Both the position numbers and the translations under genes were made by a program. This document shows positions 1 to 6,190 of a stretch of DNA of 6,300 bases, piece by piece. How positions within the stretch are numbered: the first letter of the stretch is position 1; each line of letters begins with the position of its first letter. The stretch comes from Thermoplasmata archaeon. Lineage in GTDB: Archaea > Thermoplasmatota > Thermoplasmata > Thermoplasmatales > Thermoplasmataceae. The notes below the pieces were generated by a model that was not told where the DNA came from, searched no databases, and saw only the letters and a list, made by a program, of their open reading frames with translations. The stretch lies in contig JAJZNS010000041.1 in assembly GCA_021811635.1 (NCBI GenBank), forward strand, positions 1 through 6,300, in the 5' to 3' direction.

Positions 1-1064
1 TCACTGGGAGGCTGGTATACAGGGGATTCAACATAGAGGAACTGGTACAGCACTCCAGTTACGAGGAGGTCTCTTTCCTTCTGATAAACGGACATCTTCC
101 GACAGCCTCTGAACTGAAGTCCTACAGGGACGTGATCATGAAATCCTCCAGCCTGCCCAGTGAAGTTATTGATCTCATATGGGCCCATTCGAACAAATAT
201 CCGACATCCCTCCTGAGAACTGCGGTTTCCCTCCTTGGAGCCAACGACACGAGAGCGGATCACATCACCGATAGTGACCAGAAGGAGATCGGCGTGGAAC
301 TTGTCGGGAAGGTCCCAGCACTGGTGTCCTCAATAAGACGCGCTGCGGAGGGCGGGAAATATGTAAAGCCTTCTCCGGATCTTTCTCTTGCAGGGAATAT
401 GCTTTATCAGTCTACAGGAAAAAAACCTGATAAATCGTCAGAGAGAATTATGGACGTCTGCCTCATGCTTCATGCTGATCATGGAAGCAACGCGTCAACA
501 TTCTCCTCTTTGGTGACAATTTCATCCCTTTCTGATATCTACTCGGCGCTGACTTCAGCGATCGGTACACTGAAAGGCCCGCTCCATGGGGGGGCAAACG
601 AGATGGCGCTGAAGCTGATAATGGAAGTCGGAAAGCCTGAAAACGTCGAGGAGGTAATTGGCGGAAAACTCGAAAAAAAGGAGAAGATAATGGGGTTCGG
701 GCACAGAGTCTATAAGGTCTATGATCCCCGGGCAAGGATCCTGAAGGGCTTCGCAAGAGAAGTCACTGCCAGGAACGGAAAGGGGCAGCTCTTTGACACG
801 GCGCAGAAAATAGAGGATGTGATGATAAGCAAACTTGGAACAAAGGGGATATTCCCAAACGTCGATTTCTACTCAGGGATGGTGTATGACTCGCTGGGTT
901 TCCACCCTGATATGTTCACCTCGCTTTTCGCAGCTTCAAGGACATCGGGATGGGTAGCCAGGAGCCTCGAATATGTATCAGATAACAAGCTTTTCAGGCC
1001 TAGAAGCAGCTATGTGGGCGAACGCGGTCCATTGGCCTATATTCCCATCGAAAAAAGAAACTGA
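1..1064 (+). CDS. gltA: Citrate synthase (5'-truncated by the window edge)
   Basis: Condenses acetyl-CoA with oxaloacetate to citrate, the entry step of the citric acid cycle, in the cytoplasm. The frame is open from base 3 (TGRLVYRGFNIEEL, the usual N-terminal block of the family), so the true start lies outside the window. The GTG at 132 is internal. 353 codons are visible, against about 384 residues in the Thermoplasma enzyme, so roughly 25-30 are missing. The catalytic set is complete: His in GPLHGGA (codon 585-587), His in GFGHRVY (702-704) and Asp in PNVDFYSG (864-866). The substrate-binding block HADHGSNAST (from 471) and the C-terminal RPRSSYVG block are also present. A 2-methylcitrate synthase is possible, because the two activities share these motifs and cannot be separated by eye. 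The gene ends in TGA, 9 nt before the next gene, and probably shares its transcript. Runs of seven A (419-425, 673-679) and seven G (588-594) leave the frame intact. Confidence 0.93.
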   Translation, partial: TGRLVYRGFNIEELVQHSSYEEVSFLLINGHLPTASELKSYRDVIMKSSSLPSEVIDLIWAHSNKYPTSLLRTAVSLLGANDTRADHITDSDQKEIGVELVGKVPALVSSIRRAAEGGKYVKPSPDLSLAGNMLYQSTGKKPDKSSERIMDVCLMLHADHGSNASTFSSLVTISSLSDIYSALTSAIGTLKGPLHGGANEMALKLIMEVGKPENVEEVIGGKLEKKEKIMGFGHRVYKVYDPRARILKGFAREVTARNGKGQLFDTAQKIEDVMISKLGTKGIFPNVDFYSGMVYDSLGFHPDMFTSLFAASRTSGWVARSLEYVSDNKLFRPRSSYVGERGPLAYIPIEKRN

Positions 1065-1073
1065 ACGGTAGCT

Positions 1074-2957
1074 TTGTTCCGATACGATCCTGCGGTCGGC
1101 AGGCGCAGGGAAAGACCAGAAGACGGTTTAGCCATCGGTGCAGGACCGGAGGGAAAGGCATTCCGCATTCCCTCGGAAACATTTGAGATGCACTCGCTGG
1201 TTACCGGTCGTACAGGAAGCGGTAAGACCAGCCTCCTCTATTCCATCATCAGGGAACTTGTGGCACGAAAATCCAACGTGATCCTTGTTGATCCGCATGG
1301 AACGCTTTCAGAATCGGTAATATCCGGCACAAATCCGGAGGAGTTGTACTATTTCAGCACGGATGAGACAGAGAAAGACGGAAGCAAGCTTTCAATCAGG
1401 CTGAACCCGTTTTCCATTGACAGGACAGAAAGGGCACAGATCGTAACAGGTGTACTGAGAGATCTGCTGGCTCTGGATGAAGAGCTTTCCCAGGGAACGT
1501 GGGGGCCGAGGCTGCAGGTCCTTGTCGGTACATTGATGACAAGGCTTGTACAGGAGAGAAAGATAAGCAGCGTCAGGGAATTTGCAGACATCCTGTTGGA
1601 TCGAAAAAAACTTATCTCTGCCATGGAAACGATGCCGGACAGGGAACTTGGGCTTTTCATCCAGAGAACATCGGCCAACCAGAGGGAATGGTCTGAATAT
1701 ACTTCTAGCACTTTGAACAAACTCGTTAGCCTTCTCTCGGACAGGTCGATCTCATGCCTCATGTCCCAGGACGATACCTTCGATTTGAGTGAATTCACGA
1801 CGCGCAACGGATCGTTGCTCGTGGGCGACTTCTCGAAGTCCAGGGCGTCAAGGTACAGCATCCGGGCCGCATCATCCCTCCTGCTGGCGAGAGTATGGGC
1901 TTCCCTGCTTGCAGGGGGATTCCAGAAGATCCATATCGTCCTGGATGAAGCCCAGGAACTGCCCGAGAACTTCCTCTATACCATGCTGAATGAGGGAAGG
2001 AAATTCGGCATATCGCTAACAATATCCACACAGTCAATTTCTTTTTTTTCGCCAAGGATGCGTTCTGCCCTGCTTTCCAACGTCGGGAACTACTTCTGCT
2101 TCCAGCAGTCGGCTGAAGATGCTAGGATTTTTTCCAGTGCATACGGCGTGAGCAACTTTTCCAGGCTGCAAGATACTCTGATTTCGCAGGAAAAATTTTC
2201 AGTCACATACCTGGATCGCAATTCAGTCCTGAGAGGGGCACAGACATTCAGGACTTCACCGGCGGGAGATGTAGATAGAGAAAAACTCGGTTCTCAAGTG
2301 ATGAGATCGGTCACCAGGCATGGGAAACCAGTGGCAAGCACAGTTCCATACCTGTCCAGCGGAATCGACACACACTCAGTGCTGCTTGAAAGGTTCAGGA
2401 GATTCTGCAGCAAACTTGGATTCAGCAACATCCCGTCAATGGTTTACGACGGTAACAGACCGGATCTTATGGTTACGGATGGAAGCCAGGTCTATATCTG
2501 CGAAATCGAGGTCAGCGATCTCTCTCGGAAGGACAGGATCCTGAAGAAGCTGAAGGCTTACGAGGGATCGAAGAAGATATTTGTAACAGAGAACGGTGAA
2601 GGGCATCTGCTGTACGACATCATGCTGAAACTTATCAGGAATAGAGATCACTTTCCCGATCTAGAGAATATTACAATCCTGGAGAGAAGAAACACCAGGT
2701 TTTACATGGTCTGCCGGAAGGGTTTCATGATCCCTAAAGTAAGCGAACTGCGATCAGGCAGTTTTCTGTCGGGCATTCCATCTGCCTCCAGGAATTTTGC
2801 AGCCTACCTGGTTGGCTACCTGAGGATGCACAAATTTTTCACCGTCAGTTCTTCACTCATTCATCCCCCGCCAGAATTCAGCGCTGATGTTTTCAGCAGG
2901 TATCTTGAAAGCGAGTTCGGAGAAACCGTCGATCCACTGAAGATATTCTCATCATAG
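1074..2957 (+). CDS. VirD4/TraD/HerA-like P-loop ATPase with C-terminal PD-(D/E)XK nuclease-like domain
   Basis: Predicted ATP-driven DNA-translocating motor of the FtsK/HerA superfamily. Walker A is GRTGSGKT (residues 45-52), followed by VILVDPHGTLSES, typical of the TraD/VirD4 coupling-protein branch. Walker B is IHIVLDEAQ (286-294, D291/E292). A sensor-like STQS lies at 318-321, followed by a DA-containing block (SAEDARIFSSAYG) typical of that branch. After about residue 430 comes a second domain: helix with E439, then RPD (462-464), a strand with E477-I-E479, and a Lys-rich helix KKLKAY (491-496). This spacing suggests a restriction-endonuclease-like fold with E-x-E in place of E-x-K. A further segment of unknown role follows (about 550-627). 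The TTG start is chosen because it is the only start codon between the upstream in-frame TGA and Met39; starting at Met39 would remove the first core strand. No strong Shine-Dalgarno is seen. The gene lies 9 nt after citrate synthase. DNA transfer, repair and defence are all possible roles; none is shown. No signal peptide or membrane segment is evident. Confidence 0.85.
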   Translation: MFRYDPAVGRRRERPEDGLAIGAGPEGKAFRIPSETFEMHSLVTGRTGSGKTSLLYSIIRELVARKSNVILVDPHGTLSESVISGTNPEELYYFSTDETEKDGSKLSIRLNPFSIDRTERAQIVTGVLRDLLALDEELSQGTWGPRLQVLVGTLMTRLVQERKISSVREFADILLDRKKLISAMETMPDRELGLFIQRTSANQREWSEYTSSTLNKLVSLLSDRSISCLMSQDDTFDLSEFTTRNGSLLVGDFSKSRASRYSIRAASSLLLARVWASLLAGGFQKIHIVLDEAQELPENFLYTMLNEGRKFGISLTISTQSISFFSPRMRSALLSNVGNYFCFQQSAEDARIFSSAYGVSNFSRLQDTLISQEKFSVTYLDRNSVLRGAQTFRTSPAGDVDREKLGSQVMRSVTRHGKPVASTVPYLSSGIDTHSVLLERFRRFCSKLGFSNIPSMVYDGNRPDLMVTDGSQVYICEIEVSDLSRKDRILKKLKAYEGSKKIFVTENGEGHLLYDIMLKLIRNRDHFPDLENITILERRNTRFYMVCRKGFMIPKVSELRSGSFLSGIPSASRNFAAYLVGYLRMHKFFTVSSSLIHPPPEFSADVFSRYLESEFGETVDPLKIFSS

Positions 2958-2997
2958 ACTGTGCAAATGATAATAAATTTCAGCAAATAACCGATAA

Positions 2998-3010
2998 AAC
3001 TTAATATGTG
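2998..3010 (+). promoter_or_regulatory. Candidate archaeal TATA box for the diiron-enzyme gene
   Basis: In the AT-rich 78-nt gap, the element AACTTAATATG is centred near 3004, about 32 nt before the ATG at 3036. Preceding purine-rich bases (GATAAA) could form a BRE. With the usual 25-27 nt from box to transcription start, the mRNA would begin near 3030, leaving a leader of only a few bases. This matches the lack of any Shine-Dalgarno before the ATG. A second AT-rich stretch (about 2969-2980) is a weaker alternative. This is a motif-and-spacing inference only. Confidence 0.45.
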
Positions 3011-3035
3011 AATCTACATATGAAACTGATTTAAA

Positions 3036-3722
3036 ATGCAGGGTCAGCAGGAGAGAGATTTTTATTCAAAGGTATATGGGTATGTCAAAGCGCATCCAGC
3101 CACTGGGAATGCATTCATAGACCGATTTTCCAGAGGCGACATCTCCGAGGATGAGTTCCTGAGGTTTTCTATAGAATTTTTCCATTTTACCAGGGAATGG
3201 CCGGCTATCCTTTCTACGTTGCTTGTGAATACGCCCAACGAAAATGACGCCGAGAATCTCACAACAATACTCGTATCTGAACTGGGTGACATGGACCCGA
3301 AGAAGAGACACGAACTGCTTTACAGGAGATACCTGAGGAGCATCGGCGTCGACCCGGCAGAGATGGTCAAGAGAAGGCAACTCCCATCCACAAAGGCCTG
3401 GCTTGACGGGATGAGATCATATTTTGCGGGTGACTATTTCGAGGCACTTGGTGCTGAATTCGGCCTGGAGAACATGGCGATACCAATGTGGGACAAGCTC
3501 CTGCCGGGACTTGAGGCCTATGGGAAGAAGAATCCCAAATATGCGGGAATGGACATAGAGTACTTCACTTTCCACAGGGAACTTGAGATACACCATGAGG
3601 AGGCCATGGCTGACGTCCTCGGTGCCCATAAGGATGACCCCAAGGCAAGAAAGAGTTTCCAGGCGGGTGCAAAGGGTATTCTAGACCTCGAGGAGAAGTT
3701 CTGGCTGGGTCTCTCAGATTAG
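3036..3722 (+). CDS. TenA/PqqC-like heme-oxygenase-fold protein, predicted diiron oxidase
   Basis: An all-helical cytoplasmic protein of 228 residues resembling the iron-containing redox enzyme branch of the TenA/PqqC/heme-oxygenase-like superfamily. That branch includes CADD- and UndA-like oxygen-activating enzymes. Candidate metal ligands fall in the family order: E82 and H92 (SELGDMDPKKRH), E141 or E145 (GAEFGLE), then H180, E184 and H187 (FHRELEIHH), a clear H-x3-E-x2-H motif. The protein contains no cysteine, which argues against thiaminase II (TenA), whose catalysis needs a Cys. The substrate is unknown; oxidative modification of a small molecule or cofactor precursor is an inference from the fold. 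The start is firm: an in-frame TGA at 3027-3029 leaves ATG 3036 as the first usable codon. There is no Shine-Dalgarno and a TATA-like box lies upstream, so it is probably transcribed from its own near-leaderless promoter. The following gene begins 41 nt later and may have its own promoter. Confidence 0.78.
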   Translation: MQGQQERDFYSKVYGYVKAHPATGNAFIDRFSRGDISEDEFLRFSIEFFHFTREWPAILSTLLVNTPNENDAENLTTILVSELGDMDPKKRHELLYRRYLRSIGVDPAEMVKRRQLPSTKAWLDGMRSYFAGDYFEALGAEFGLENMAIPMWDKLLPGLEAYGKKNPKYAGMDIEYFTFHRELEIHHEEAMADVLGAHKDDPKARKSFQAGAKGILDLEEKFWLGLSD

Positions 3723-3724
3723 AG

Positions 3725-3740
3725 TAAATAAAATTCAATA
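3725..3740 (+). promoter_or_regulatory. Candidate archaeal TATA box for gmhA
   Basis: The 41-nt gap opens with TAAATAAAATTCAATA, an AT-rich stretch whose first half is centred about 35 nt before the GTG at 3764. Applying the usual box-to-start spacing puts transcription initiation near 3755-3764, giving a leaderless or near-leaderless mRNA. The rest of the gap is pyrimidine- and T-rich (about 3742-3775), which could also help end the upstream transcript. Read-through from the upstream gene cannot be excluded. Confidence 0.35.
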
Positions 3741-3763
3741 CAACCTTCCATTATCCTATTTGA

Positions 3764-4330
3764 GTGTTTTCTTTGAACCTAGAAGAGTACATCAGGTCGG
3801 GATTGGAGGCCAGGCAAAGGATTAATGTGGCAGAGGTTGAGCAGCTCGCAAAGAAGCTGGCAGAATCCATCTCCAGCGGAGGAAAGTTAATCGCCTTCGG
3901 AAACGGTGGATCTGCCGCAGATTCACAGCATTTCGTGGCAGAACTGAGTGGACGGTTTATGAAGGAGCGTGGATCGCTACCTGCAATCGCGCTCACCACC
4001 AATACGTCTGCCCTCACGGCGATTGGGAACGACTACTCCTTTGATCAGGTATTCAGCAGACAGGTAAGTTCGCTCGCCGGCAGGAATGACTTCGTGGTTG
4101 GAATAAGCACTTCGGGAAACTCTCCGAACGTTGTGGAAGCCATAAAGACGGCAAAGACCAGAGGGGCATTCACCGTGGCAATGACCGGGTCATCAGGAGG
4201 CAAACTTCTCGGGATCGCAGACCATACATTCCGTGTTGCCAGTGATCTGACCCCGATTATCCAGGAGGTCCACATTGCCGCGATTCACATGATCTGCATG
4301 AAACTGGATGAGATTCTTTCCGGAAAATGA
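3764..4330 (+). CDS. gmhA: Sedoheptulose-7-phosphate isomerase (GmhA-like SIS protein)
   Basis: Converts sedoheptulose 7-phosphate to D-glycero-D-manno-heptose 7-phosphate, the first step towards nucleotide-activated heptose for surface glycans; cytoplasmic. The 188-residue length is normal for GmhA. Family motifs are present in order: FGNGGSAADSQH (45-56), ALTTNTSALTAIGNDY (76-91), the phosphosugar loop STSGNSPNV (115-123) and the C-terminal QEVHIAAIH (167-175). H56, E60, Q167 and H175 fit the metal and catalytic positions of characterised GmhA proteins (E60 and H175 corresponding to E65 and H180 in E. coli). The GTG start is forced upstream by an in-frame TGA immediately before it (3761-3763); TTG 3773 is the only close alternative. 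Its stop overlaps the next start as ATGA, implying translational coupling to the membrane protein. No other heptose-pathway genes (kinase, phosphatase, nucleotidyltransferase) lie in the window. Another SIS-type isomerase or DiaA-like role is less likely given the intact metal site. Confidence 0.88.
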   Translation: MFSLNLEEYIRSGLEARQRINVAEVEQLAKKLAESISSGGKLIAFGNGGSAADSQHFVAELSGRFMKERGSLPAIALTTNTSALTAIGNDYSFDQVFSRQVSSLAGRNDFVVGISTSGNSPNVVEAIKTAKTRGAFTVAMTGSSGGKLLGIADHTFRVASDLTPIIQEVHIAAIHMICMKLDEILSGK

Positions 4331-6189
4331 TCGACCTCGGGAGAATGCGGGAAGATAAGGGCATCGTTCTGGTGGCTGCCGCCTGGCTGTTAGTGGGCGG
4401 CACCTATTCGGCTCTCTCCCTACTCAGGTATTTTTCTTTCCATGCAGGCGTGTTTGACCTGGGCGTTTCTTATGCCCAGATTTATGCCGTCTTTCATGGC
4501 CTGATTGGCAGTGGAACCTTGGCCGACTATCAAATCCAGAAGTCAGTTAACCTTCTGATGGCCCCATTTTTCGGGCTGACAGGGGAGATACCTTACCTGC
4601 TGGTTTTCCAGAGCCTGTGGCTTTCTTTCGGATCCATACCACTCTATTATATCTCCAGGAAGTTCGTTAAGGGCACCCTTGTACCTGCTGCTGTTTCCCT
4701 TTCTTACCTTTTTTATTATCCGCTCGGAGGCGTTTACTGGTTTGACTTCCATTTCATGGCAATATTCCCTACTTTCTTCCTGCTGTTCTATGCATTCCAT
4801 CTTTACGGAATGAGAAGAGCGGCGGTGGTCTCTGCCATTCTTGCAATGACAACGGATCTCCTTGCGCCTGCAATAATGATTATCGGGGCACTGATGCTGC
4901 TTCTATCTGAACGGAAGGAGAAAGGAATCAGGAATTCAATTGCCTGGGCGATTATTGCAGTCGGATCAGCAATTTACGTCATTGTATTCCTTTCATACGG
5001 GGCCTCTTCAGCCACCCAGTATGTGAATCAGGCGATCGTATACCCAGTCAATATACCGGGGCTGACGGAATACTATCCACTTTACCTTTTCCTTCCGGTG
5101 CTTTTTCTGTCGCTTCTTGCACCTGAGTACGCGGTTATGCTTCTGCCCTTCCTGGCATTCATATACTCCAACAATTACCTGCCTTACTTCAGCTTGATGT
5201 TCTACCAGTATCCCGCGCTCTTTGCCCCGGTAATTTTCCTATCTGCGGCGAAAGGCATATCGCGCCTTGGCAGACTTTCGCGATCCAGGACTTTGATGAA
5301 GGGAACCGCAACCGCCCTGGTGGCATTCAACATAATACTCTTCGCTTTCCTGACTCCCGTTGGGAACCTGATGACTGCGGAGTATGACAGCCATGCTAGC
5401 GGCATTTTTACAGGGCAGCCGTTTTCCTACAACACAATGCAAGACATTACCTACGGTCAGCAGGACACATACCTGAATGAGGCAATAGCAATGATTCCCC
5501 ACTGGAGCACCGTGATGATACAGGATAATATGCCACAGCTGTCGTACCAGTACCATTGGCTGCTCCCTGAAGACGTCAATGCCAGCAACCTTCCACAATA
5601 TGCACTACTTGATCCGTATTCTTCAAAATTCACCGGAGGATCGTATTATGGGTCGAACGAGAGCAAAACTGCAATCTTGCAGGCCAACTGGCTTATCGGC
5701 AATTACGGGTACGGCATTTTGGCAGAACTTGACGGAATCACGCTTCTGGAAAGGAACTACACCGGTCCGGCTGAGTTTGTTCCCATTGACAGGGCAATAG
5801 GTGCAGGGAGCTTCTTCTTTCCCAGTAATTCCACTGCCAGCAATGGCTCAGAGATAATACCTGCCATAGGCAACGGGTCGTACGGATTCTATGGGCCCTA
5901 TACTTTCCTGACTCCAGGATCCTATGAAATCACCTTTAAGATTTACGCTGAATCGCCTTCAGGCAACCAGTCTCTTGACCTTCAGATTGCAAACACATCC
6001 TATCTGGGGCAGACAGTGGATTTGCAGGTACACCTGGATTCATCCTATTTCGGCAGTTCCGCGAGAACTTTCACGGCTTACTTTAAAACCACGAATTTCC
6101 TTTCACTGGTGGAGTTCAGGGCCTTCAACCTTCACATGATTTCCAGCATTGTCTTCTCGGGGGTGCAGATAACTGAAACCGGAGCGTAA
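4327..6189 (+). CDS. DUF2079 polytopic membrane protein with extracytoplasmic C-terminal domain (GT-C related)
   Basis: A 620-residue integral membrane protein. About ten hydrophobic segments lie in residues 13-345 (roughly 13-33, 86-107, 117-136, 142-160, 164-193, 203-223, 250-265, 267-283, 288-307, 328-345). Family-like blocks are FDLGVSYAQ (43-51) in the first outer loop and YWFDFHFMA (137-145). DUF2079 is related to GT-C glycosyltransferases, in which an acidic residue of the first outer loop is catalytic; D44 is the candidate here. Basic loops (RKFVKG, MRR, ERKEKG, the Arg-rich 312-325) fit a cytoplasmic side, placing residues 346-620 outside. That domain looks soluble and its last ~125 residues are rich in predicted beta strands. 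It holds eight N-x-S/T sequons, whereas the membrane part has none. The gene starts inside gmhA (ATGA overlap), suggesting a joint role in surface glycan assembly. Enzyme activity and lipid-linked donor are unproven. Confidence 0.8.
   Translation: MIDLGRMREDKGIVLVAAAWLLVGGTYSALSLLRYFSFHAGVFDLGVSYAQIYAVFHGLIGSGTLADYQIQKSVNLLMAPFFGLTGEIPYLLVFQSLWLSFGSIPLYYISRKFVKGTLVPAAVSLSYLFYYPLGGVYWFDFHFMAIFPTFFLLFYAFHLYGMRRAAVVSAILAMTTDLLAPAIMIIGALMLLLSERKEKGIRNSIAWAIIAVGSAIYVIVFLSYGASSATQYVNQAIVYPVNIPGLTEYYPLYLFLPVLFLSLLAPEYAVMLLPFLAFIYSNNYLPYFSLMFYQYPALFAPVIFLSAAKGISRLGRLSRSRTLMKGTATALVAFNIILFAFLTPVGNLMTAEYDSHASGIFTGQPFSYNTMQDITYGQQDTYLNEAIAMIPHWSTVMIQDNMPQLSYQYHWLLPEDVNASNLPQYALLDPYSSKFTGGSYYGSNESKTAILQANWLIGNYGYGILAELDGITLLERNYTGPAEFVPIDRAIGAGSFFFPSNSTASNGSEIIPAIGNGSYGFYGPYTFLTPGSYEITFKIYAESPSGNQSLDLQIANTSYLGQTVDLQVHLDSSYFGSSARTFTAYFKTTNFLSLVEFRAFNLHMISSIVFSGVQITETGA
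6181..6184 (+). promoter_or_regulatory. Shine-Dalgarno GGAG deciding the GTG start at 6191
   Basis: GGAG lies at the very end of the DUF2079 coding sequence, 6 nt before GTG 6191. It is the only clear Shine-Dalgarno-like motif near a start in the window. It favours this GTG over the ATG at 6189, which is followed directly by TGA, and over the in-frame ATG at 6215. This fits internal-gene initiation by the SD route, in contrast to the promoter-proximal genes that lack one. Confidence 0.5.
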
Positions 6190-6190
6190 T

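Noticed and set aside
132..1064. GTG at 132 as the real start of citrate synthase
   Set aside because: The same frame is open to the window edge and encodes the conserved N-terminal family block (GRLVYRGFNIEEL), so the GTG codes for an internal Val.
1349..1861. 170-codon open frame on the minus strand inside the ATPase gene
   Set aside because: It lies fully antisense to a gene with clear family motifs, shows no recognisable domain, and has no promoter or Shine-Dalgarno. Long antisense frames are expected here from the codon bias of the sense strand.
1074..2957. An integrated conjugative element
   Set aside because: Only a coupling-protein-like ATPase is present. No relaxase, VirB4, pilus, integrase, tRNA or direct repeats are seen, and the flanking genes are housekeeping-like.
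3036..3722. Thiaminase II (TenA) or PqqC as the specific function
   Set aside because: The protein lacks any cysteine, which thiaminase II needs, and no PQQ or thiamine genes are adjacent. The ligand pattern fits the diiron branch better.
3742..3775. T-rich stretch as a true terminator after the diiron-enzyme gene
   Set aside because: The T runs are short and interrupted, no hairpin is evident, and the stretch extends into the gmhA coding sequence. It is mentioned only as a possibility.
5239..5598. 119-codon minus-strand open frame inside the DUF2079 gene
   Set aside because: It is antisense to a confident coding region, its composition is not protein-like, and no family resemblance is seen.
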